11,411 nucleotides of DNA, taken from NCBI GenBank assembly GCA_011372845.1, contig DSAI01000219.1, positions 1 through 11,411 on the forward strand, given 5' to 3'. Position numbers and translations under genes: made by a program. The notes beneath the pieces are model-generated. The model made no database searches, was not told the origin of the DNA, and saw only the letters and a list, made by a program, of their open reading frames with translations. The stretch is from Actinomycetota bacterium. GTDB lineage: Bacteria > Actinomycetota > Coriobacteriia > Anaerosomatales > Anaerosomataceae. Positions 7,306 through 11,411 of this stretch are shown piece after piece (position 1 is the stretch's first letter; each line of letters starts with the position of its first letter).

Positions 7306-7326
7306 GGTCCGCGGACCGCAGCGGTC
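7306..7326. repeat. overlapping palindromes between convergent genes
   Basis: GGTCCGCGGACC (7306-7317) is a perfect 12-base palindrome. It overlaps GACCGC-A-GCGGTC (7314-7326), a second perfect inverted repeat. The site starts directly after the membrane-protein stop and ends at the stop region of the convergent DUF427 gene. It could act as a bidirectional transcription stop, but neither side has a T-tract. Confidence 0.4.
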
Positions 7327-7356
7327 ATCAGCTGTCCGTTCCGGCTTCGCTGATGA
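7325..7356. repeat. 8-bp inverted repeat spanning the DUF427 stop codons
   Basis: TCATCAGC (7325-7332) and GCTGATGA (7349-7356) are perfect inverted arms around a 16-base loop. On the minus strand the arms encode part of the C-terminus and the tandem TGATGA stop of the DUF427 gene. The hairpin could protect the 3' end of the transcript or help termination; it may also be incidental. Confidence 0.35.
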
Positions 7357-7819
7357 AAGGACCCACCACGTCGCTGGTGACCCAGCCGCCGTGGAACCTG
7401 CCCGGCTGGGCAGAGGCGACCTCGTGGCCCACGAGGCAGCGGTCCATCAGGCCGGGGTAGAAGGCCACGTGCCCCGCAAGAACGTCGTATCCCTCGGCAG
7501 GGCGCGCATACGCCCAGGCTGCCTCCTCGGGCCGCTTCCCGTCCACCGTGACGTGGAAGTACCGGGCCTCGCCCTTGAACTCGCAGTAGCTGAGACGTGG
7601 GCTGGGGGTCAGCACCCCGGTGCGGACGTCCTCGAGCGGGATGTAGTACGTGGGCGCATGCCCGGTCTCCAGCACGCGGAGCGCGTGGGTGGAACTGGCG
7701 ATCGTCTCACCCTCGAACACTACCTCCACGCGATGCGGTGCTTCCTGGACCAGCGGGGGACGTGGATAGTCCCAGGCGGACTCCTGGTCGGGGCGTGGCC
7801 GGGTTCTGTATGAGTGCAT
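7328..7819 (-). CDS. DUF427 domain-containing protein
   Basis: The 163-residue protein matches the DUF427 family (Pfam PF04248), in which two similar small beta-rich halves are joined. The first half holds ESAWDYPRPP, VVFEGETIASS and ALRVLETGHAPTYYIP. The second contains SYCEFKGEARYFHV, AAWAYARP, HVAFYPGLMDRCLVG and GGWVTSDVVGPF. All are hallmark segments, and the length is normal for the two-domain form. The ATG at 7819 is preferred: GAAGG (7829-7833 on the minus strand) sits about 9 nt upstream and the family usually starts just before RPRPDQES. The ATG at 7828 directly abuts that site, and upstream sequence is not family-like. Function is unknown. It is divergent from the ornithine cyclodeaminase-like gene and ends in tandem stops. 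Confidence 0.85.
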   Translation of the reverse strand: MHSYRTRPRPDQESAWDYPRPPLVQEAPHRVEVVFEGETIASSTHALRVLETGHAPTYYIPLEDVRTGVLTPSPRLSYCEFKGEARYFHVTVDGKRPEEAAWAYARPAEGYDVLAGHVAFYPGLMDRCLVGHEVASAQPGRFHGGWVTSDVVGPFISEAGTDS

Positions 7820-7920
7820 CGCAGGCATCCTTCGTTCGTGAATACACGTAGTTCGTACCCTTTCTGCCTCGCCGGAAGCTGCGGGCACGTACACGAAGTG
7901 CAGCATTCGCCCCGATGCAC

Positions 7921-7926
7921 CATAAT
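7921..7926 (+). promoter_or_regulatory. possible -10 element CATAAT
   Basis: CATAAT at 7921-7926 matches five of six -10 positions and lies 36 nt upstream of the ATG at 7963, in the divergent gap between the DUF427 gene and the LOR/SDH gene. No clear -35 is present at normal spacing. Another weak point is that the ATG codons at 7915 and 7931 belong to the same frame, although neither has a ribosome-binding site. Confidence 0.3.
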
Positions 7927-7962
7927 CACCATGTCTCGGTCCCTACGTTGGAGGTCCGCATC

Positions 7963-9195
7963 ATGCCGCATGGCCCGTACGAGGACGTCAGGGTCACCGG
8001 TCATCTCATCGACTCGGGGATCATGTCGCGCATCATGGATGACATCGTCGCCCTCGACGGCGAATTCGAGACCTTGTCGTTCAACGTGGGCAGGACCAAC
8101 GTCGACCCGTCGATCGCGGTCTTGCGGGTGCGCGCTGCCGATGCCGCACAGCTGGATGCGATCCTCGGCGAGATCGGGCAGCTCGGGGCCGAACCGATCG
8201 ACGCTGACGACGTGCGCACCGCCCCGGCTCCCGCAGACGGGGTCTTCCCGCAGGGCTTCTACGCGACCACGAATCTCGAGACGGCCGTTCGTATCGCCGG
8301 ACGCTGGACGGGAGTGGCGGGCACGGAGATGGACCTCGGCATCGTGGTGGCCGGCGGAGCTGCCCGTACCGTGGCGATGGCTGACGTGCGCGAAGGCGAG
8401 CATGTCGTTCTCGGCCATACCGGCGTGCGTGTGCGGCCTGTCGAGCGTCCCAGGGAGAAGCAGGAGTTCGAGTTCATGAACTCCGAGGTCTCATCGGAGA
8501 AGCCGAAGGCGCTCGTCATCCGCGACGTGGCGCACATGCTCCGCAAGGTGCGAGCGCGCGGCGAGAAGATCATCTTCGTGGTGGGCCCCGCGGTGGTGCA
8601 CACCGGGGCTGCCGAGCATCTCGCCCGTCTGGCGAAGAGCGGCTACGTCTCGGTGATGTTCGGCGGCAACGCCGTTGCCACCCACGACATCGAGTCGGCG
8701 CTCTACGGGACCTCGCTGGGCATCACCATGGACGCCGGACGCCCCGCCGCCGGAGGCCACGAGCACCACCTGCGCGCCATCAACACCATCCGCGGCTGTG
8801 GCGGGATCCGCGGCGCGGTGGAGCAGGGCGTCCTGACCACCGGCCTCATGCACACCCTCGTGGAGACAGGGACCCCCTACGTGCTGGCCGGCTCGATTCG
8901 TGACGACGGGCCGCTGCCCGACGTGATCACCGACGTCCTCGAGGCGCAGCGCGTGATGCGCGCCCACTGCCAGGAGGCCGGCGCGTGTGTGATGCTCTCG
9001 ACGATGCTGCATTCGATCGCCACAGGGAACATGCTTCCTGCGCGCGTCACCACGGTGTGCGTGGACATCAACCCCGCCGTGGTGACCAAGCTTGCCGATA
9101 GGGGTAGCTTCCAGACCATAGGCATCGTCACCGATGTGGGCCTCTTCCTCGAGATGCTTGCTGACGAAGTGGAGCGGCCGCATCTGGGGCGATAG
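7963..9195 (+). CDS. TIGR00300/LOR-SDH family protein, ornithine cyclodeaminase-like
   Basis: The 410-residue product fits the TIGR00300 family: an N-terminal LOR/SDH-type alpha-beta domain (about 1-100, PYEDVRVTGHLIDSG at the start) followed by a Rossmann-like catalytic part. Hallmarks include PQGFYATTNLET, FEFMNSEVSSEKP, FGGNAVATHDIESAL, INTIRGCGGI and LAGSIRDDGPLPDV. Archaeal members and the C-terminal half of cyanobacterial AgrE/ArgZ-type enzymes act as NAD-dependent ornithine cyclodeaminases that turn ornithine into proline and ammonia. This is the stand-alone archaeal-type length, without the arginine dihydrolase domain. GGAGG (7950-7954) 8 nt before the ATG at 7963 fixes the start, rather than the upstream in-frame ATG at 7915. 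It is probably a single-gene unit, with a 90-bp gap to msrA. Family is sure; the reaction is by homology. Confidence 0.85.
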   Translation: MPHGPYEDVRVTGHLIDSGIMSRIMDDIVALDGEFETLSFNVGRTNVDPSIAVLRVRAADAAQLDAILGEIGQLGAEPIDADDVRTAPAPADGVFPQGFYATTNLETAVRIAGRWTGVAGTEMDLGIVVAGGAARTVAMADVREGEHVVLGHTGVRVRPVERPREKQEFEFMNSEVSSEKPKALVIRDVAHMLRKVRARGEKIIFVVGPAVVHTGAAEHLARLAKSGYVSVMFGGNAVATHDIESALYGTSLGITMDAGRPAAGGHEHHLRAINTIRGCGGIRGAVEQGVLTTGLMHTLVETGTPYVLAGSIRDDGPLPDVITDVLEAQRVMRAHCQEAGACVMLSTMLHSIATGNMLPARVTTVCVDINPAVVTKLADRGSFQTIGIVTDVGLFLEMLADEVERPHLGR

Positions 9196-9210
9196 CAGGC
9201 GGAGCGGCCG
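9171..9210 (+). repeat. 10-bp direct repeat at the end of the LOR/SDH gene
   Basis: GGAGCGGCCG occurs at 9171-9180, inside the last codons, and again at 9201-9210 just after the stop, exactly 30 bases apart. AGGCGGAG also occurs twice nearby (9197-9204 and 9212-9219). GAGCGGC (9202-9208) could pair with GCCGCTC (9234-9240) as a loose hairpin without a T-tract. This may be a local duplication or GC-rich noise. Confidence 0.3.
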
Positions 9211-9285
9211 TAGGCGGAGTCGTCGCTGACCAAGCCGCTCGGGCGCGGATGTTGCTTGCATGACCGACGGCGAGAGGAGTGCGGG

Positions 9286-9768
9286 ATGAGACACCGTGAC
9301 GCCGTCGGATGCGCCACCGCAACGTTCGCGCTGGGTTGATTCTGGGAGCCCGACGCCCGGTTCGAGCGTCTTGACGGCGTTCTCGCAACGCGTGTGGGAT
9401 ACGCTGGCGGAACGACGCCGGATCCCACGTATCGTTCCATGGGCGACCACAGCGAGTGCGTGCAGATCGACTACGACCCCGCTGCGATCGGCTACAGCGA
9501 CCTCGTCGCCCAGTTCTGGGCACAGCATCGGCCCACCGGCTCTCCGCCGCCGCGGCAGTACGCGTCCATCATCTTCTACGCCGACGATGAAGAGAGGGCC
9601 GTGGCCGAATCGTCGCGCACCACCGTGGAGTCCGGGCTGGGTCCCGTGCACACGCGCATCCAGCCGATCGGCCCGTTCCACCTCGCCGAGAAGTATCATC
9701 AGAAGTACTACAAGAAGCGCGGACTCGCGGGTCTGCGCAGGATCGCGTCCGGGAGAGCAGCGGTATGA
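9286..9768 (+). CDS. msrA: peptide methionine sulfoxide reductase A, selenoprotein (in-frame TGA = Sec18)
   Basis: MsrA reduces the S-epimer of methionine sulfoxide, free or in proteins, back to methionine. The frame opens at ATG 9286, with AGGAG (9275-9279) 6 nt upstream, and is interrupted only by TGA at 9337-9339. Read through, it gives 160 residues, normal for the family. The TGA is codon 18 and sits in ATFALG-TGA-FWEPDARF, exactly where MsrA has the catalytic Cys of its GCFW motif. VGYAGGTTPDPTYR, GDHSECVQIDYDP and FHLAEKYHQKYY follow in the same frame. Remaining cysteines are Cys9 and Cys58, with no C-terminal resolving pair. A hairpin 3' of the TGA resembles a bacterial SECIS. Standard annotation would start at GTG 9394 and lose the active site. 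The alternative, a nonsense mutation, would have to fall by chance on the one codon where Sec is expected. Stop overlaps the msrB start (ATGA). Confidence 0.85.
9352..9370 (+). promoter_or_regulatory. putative bacterial SECIS element of msrA
   Basis: GACGC (9352-9356) pairs with GCGTC (9366-9370). After a C-A mismatch, two more pairs (C9358-G9364, G9359-C9363) close a three-base apical loop GTT (9360-9362). The loop begins 20 nt after the TGA, and its first base is G. Both features agree with the bacterial SECIS pattern, in which an apical loop with an early G lies roughly 16-37 nt from the UGA for SelB binding. The hairpin lies within coding sequence, as bacterial SECIS elements do. Confidence 0.6.
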
Positions 9769-10169
9769 AGCGGTACGAGCTTGAGCGGAACGAAGGGGAG
9801 TGGAGGGCGGTCCTGTCGCCCGATCAGTACCGCGTGCTGCGGGAGTCGGGCACCGAGCCGCCATTCAGCGGCGAGTACGTGGACACGGCCGACGAGGGCG
9901 TGTATCGCTGCGCGGCGTGTGGCAACCCCCTGTTCCGCTCCGAGACGAAGTACCACTCGGGATGTGGATGGCCGAGCTTCTACCGCCCTGTCTCGGAGGG
10001 TGCCGTTGAAGAGGTGCCCGACACGAGCCACGGTATGACCCGTACGGAGATTCGCTGTGCGAGGTGCGGCTCGCACCTGGGCCACGTTTTCGAAGACGGC
10101 CCCGAGCCCACCGGTCTCAGGTACTGCATGAACTCCCTGGCGCTTGACTTGAACCGGGACGAGGGATAG
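9765..10169 (+). CDS. msrB: peptide methionine-(R)-S-oxide reductase
   Basis: MsrB reduces the R-epimer of methionine sulfoxide and so complements the S-specific MsrA encoded just upstream. The 134-residue protein has the two zinc-binding CxxC pairs, CAAC at 49-52 and CARC at 98-101. It also has GCGWPSF at about 66-72, with Cys67 a candidate resolving residue, and the active-site segment GLRYCMNSLAL with catalytic Cys121 encoded by TGC. It therefore uses ordinary cysteine, unlike its partner. The ATG overlaps the msrA stop as ATGA, so translation is almost certainly coupled and MsrB output may depend on Sec readthrough in msrA. No signal peptide, so cytoplasmic. Confidence 0.96.
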   Translation: MKRYELERNEGEWRAVLSPDQYRVLRESGTEPPFSGEYVDTADEGVYRCAACGNPLFRSETKYHSGCGWPSFYRPVSEGAVEEVPDTSHGMTRTEIRCARCGSHLGHVFEDGPEPTGLRYCMNSLALDLNRDEG

Positions 10170-10172
10170 GCC

Positions 10173-10457
10173 GTGTATCAGGAGAGCGAAATCGTCGACC
10201 TGCTGATGGTCATCTTCCTCACGCCGATCATGGTGGCGAACGTGAGGGCGATTCACGTCCCGGACAAGCGGTGGTTCGTCGGCGGGTACCTGGCAGTCGC
10301 CCTGGGATACGTGTTCACCGTCCTGGAGGGTTTCATCGCCCCTGAGGCGCTCAACACGGCCGAGCACCTGTCTCACGCCGTGGTGGGCGCGCTGTTCTTC
10401 GGCGGGGCGCTGAGCATGTTCAGGTCGGCACGAGCACGCGTCTCGGAGCAGCGATGA
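10173..10457 (+). CDS. small 3-TM membrane protein, possible sensory partner of the downstream kinase
   Basis: This 94-residue protein starts with GTG at 10173, three bases after the msrB stop, with GAGGG 7 nt upstream. It has three predicted helices at about 8-26, 37-54 and 66-84 and a short basic tail. The segment VLEGFIAPEALNTAEHLSHAVVG ends in helix three (shown here in parts: VLE at 50-52, EHL at 64-66). It aligns in position and pattern with VLEHAGITQVLDEYEDYAEV in the first 90 residues of the following histidine kinase. That suggests both carry the same 3-TM module. The stop overlaps the kinase ATG (ATGA), so the two are probably made in a fixed ratio. I know of no named function. Confidence 0.75.
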   Translation: MYQESEIVDLLMVIFLTPIMVANVRAIHVPDKRWFVGGYLAVALGYVFTVLEGFIAPEALNTAEHLSHAVVGALFFGGALSMFRSARARVSEQR

Positions 10458-11411
10458 GCGCGGTCGCCCTGTTCGACGCGACGGCGCTCGTGTTCCTCGC
10501 CGCGGCGTTCGTTCTGCTGGCGGCGACTCCGCCCCGGGACGACGGCATCAGCCGCGGACTCAAGTACCCGCTGCTCATAGGCATCGGACTGCTCATCTTC
10601 GTCAGCCTCTCGAACGTGCTCGAACACGCGGGCATCACCCAGGTGCTGGACGAGTACGAGGATTATGCCGAGGTCCTCTTCGTGCCGCTCGTCGCGTACA
10701 TCCTGTACAGCAGGTCGAGCGCAGAGCAGCTCAGGCTGGCCGAAGACGCCGAGCGCGAGATGCGCAGGGAGCATGAACTGCTGATGAGCGTCGTGGAGAC
10801 CACGCCGGCCGGTATCGTTGTGGCCGAGACCGGCGGCACGGTCTCGTTCGCCAACGATGAGGCGCGGCATGTACTGGGCCTGCCGGCCCCGTCGTTCCCC
10901 GTGCAGGCGTCTGAGGCGGTGGCCGCCGACCTGACCGCGATCGTTGCGTCCGCCCCCGTTCGCGGGATTCGCTACAGGGGATTCGCCGCGCCCGAGGGCG
11001 CCTGGTACGCGGTCAGCGCCACGCCCCTGAGCGGGAGCTTGAGCGATACCGGTGGGAGCTGGAGCAGCAGGTGGATCGTCGCACGGGCGAGCTGCTCGAA
11101 GCGAACCGCCAGCTCCAGCGCGCGAACATCTCGAACCAGTGGATGCTGGCCAACATGAGCCACGAGCTCCGTACCCCCTTGAACTCCATCCTGGGCTTCA
11201 CTGATGTGCTGCTCCAGGGGCTGGCCGGCGCCCTGAACCAGGAGCAGCGGAGGCAGCTCGACTTCGTGCGCCAGTCGGGGCAGCAGCTGCTCGGGCTCGT
11301 GGACAACGCGCTCGACCTCGCGCGGATCGAGTCCGGCCGCAGTGGGATCACGCTCGCATCCGTCGACCTCGGCACTACAGTGCGGAAGGTCGTCGCTCCT
11401 ATGGATGTGAT
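10454..11411 (+). CDS. membrane PAS histidine kinase, frame broken near 11025, truncated by window end
   Basis: The first frame runs from ATG 10454 and by itself stops at 11158. It encodes three TM helices (about 8-24, 37-55, 70-86), a short coiled coil (about 88-110) and a PAS domain (about 110-190, from LLMSVVETTPAGIVVAE to GAWYAVSATP). Kinase sequence then continues in the -1 frame: a coiled coil (ERELERYRWELEQQVDRR) and a HisKA dimerisation domain with the H-box MSHELRTPLN, its phosphoacceptor His encoded at 11161-11163. No stop follows before 11411; the ATPase domain lies beyond the window. The switch coincides with CCCC at 11024-11027, and one more C would restore SATPPERELER, so a one-base deletion or assembly error is likely. 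It is fourth in the msrA operon, overlapping the 3-TM gene. A response regulator may follow outside the window. Confidence 0.8.

Noticed and set aside
9337..9339. Reading the msrA TGA as a simple pseudogene mutation
   Set aside because: It falls exactly on the catalytic Cys codon, where Sec substitution is known in MsrA. The gene is otherwise intact and a SECIS-like hairpin follows. It remains possible if the genome lacks Sec machinery.
9342..9360. Alternative hairpin (9342-9346 with 9356-9360) as the SECIS
   Set aside because: Its apical loop starts only 7 nt after the TGA, too close for the usual bacterial spacing, and it includes a G-U pair.
9394..9768. Shorter MsrA call starting at GTG 9394
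   Set aside because: It lacks the catalytic segment, has no ribosome-binding site of its own, and the same frame with clear MsrA homology continues upstream to a well-supported ATG at 9286.
8491..9864. 457-codon open frame on the minus strand
   Set aside because: It is antisense to the LOR/SDH gene and msrAB, which have clear protein homology. Its predicted product is low-complexity Arg/His/Gly-rich with no motif, as expected of GC-rich shadow frames.
11021..11030. Programmed -1 frameshift in the histidine kinase
   Set aside because: The local sequence does not form the X-XXY-YYZ slippery pattern in the upstream frame and no strong downstream structure was seen. A homopolymer indel explains it more simply.
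1..11411. CRISPR arrays, tRNA/rRNA genes, insertion sequences, phage genes
   Set aside because: No spaced repeats, RNA gene signatures, transposase motifs or terminal inverted repeats with target duplications were recognised by eye.

Overview
The window is GC-rich, densely packed bacterial DNA that looks like chromosome of a deep-branching, probably anaerobic actinobacterium, for example a Coriobacteriia/OPB41-like lineage. That placement is an inference from three things: base composition, actinobacterial-type purine enzymes beside a HemN/HemW-like radical SAM protein, and an apparent selenocysteine codon, which requires a Sec-decoding host. I see no tRNA, rRNA, CRISPR array, insertion sequence or phage gene. 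No gene-free gap is longer than about 145 bases.

Layout. Positions 1-1118 hold a 10-TM ACR3/bile-acid-symporter-type transporter. Its promoter carries a perfect 16-bp palindrome resembling CsoR/CstR-family operators. It converges on a minus-strand GerMN lipoprotein gene (1126-1806). A small seven-cysteine protein of unknown function (1949-2284) precedes purA (2426-3715). After a weak terminator-like hairpin and a TACAAT -10 element comes a tightly overlapping run: purD, a radical SAM protein, purE and a 4-TM membrane protein (3791-7305). A minus-strand DUF427 gene (7328-7819) lies back to back with a TIGR00300/LOR-SDH-type ornithine cyclodeaminase-like gene (7963-9195).

The most interesting part is 9286-11411. 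Simple ORF calling would start msrA at an internal GTG (9394). The same frame extends upstream to an ATG at 9286 with a strong Shine-Dalgarno, and is interrupted only by one TGA (9337-9339). That TGA lies exactly where the catalytic cysteine of MsrA belongs (ALG-TGA-FWEPD), and a hairpin with a GUU apical loop follows 20 nt downstream. I read this as a selenoprotein methionine sulfoxide reductase A. It is translationally coupled to a Cys-type MsrB, a 94-residue 3-TM protein, and a PAS-histidine kinase whose own N-terminus looks like a second copy of the 3-TM module. The kinase reading frame is broken by an apparent one-base deletion in a C run at 11024-11027, and the gene runs off the window.

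Together the right-hand genes form a plausible methionine-sulfoxide repair and signalling operon. The central genes are purine biosynthesis (AMP branch, GAR synthesis, CAIR formation) with a tetrapyrrole-type radical SAM enzyme embedded among them.
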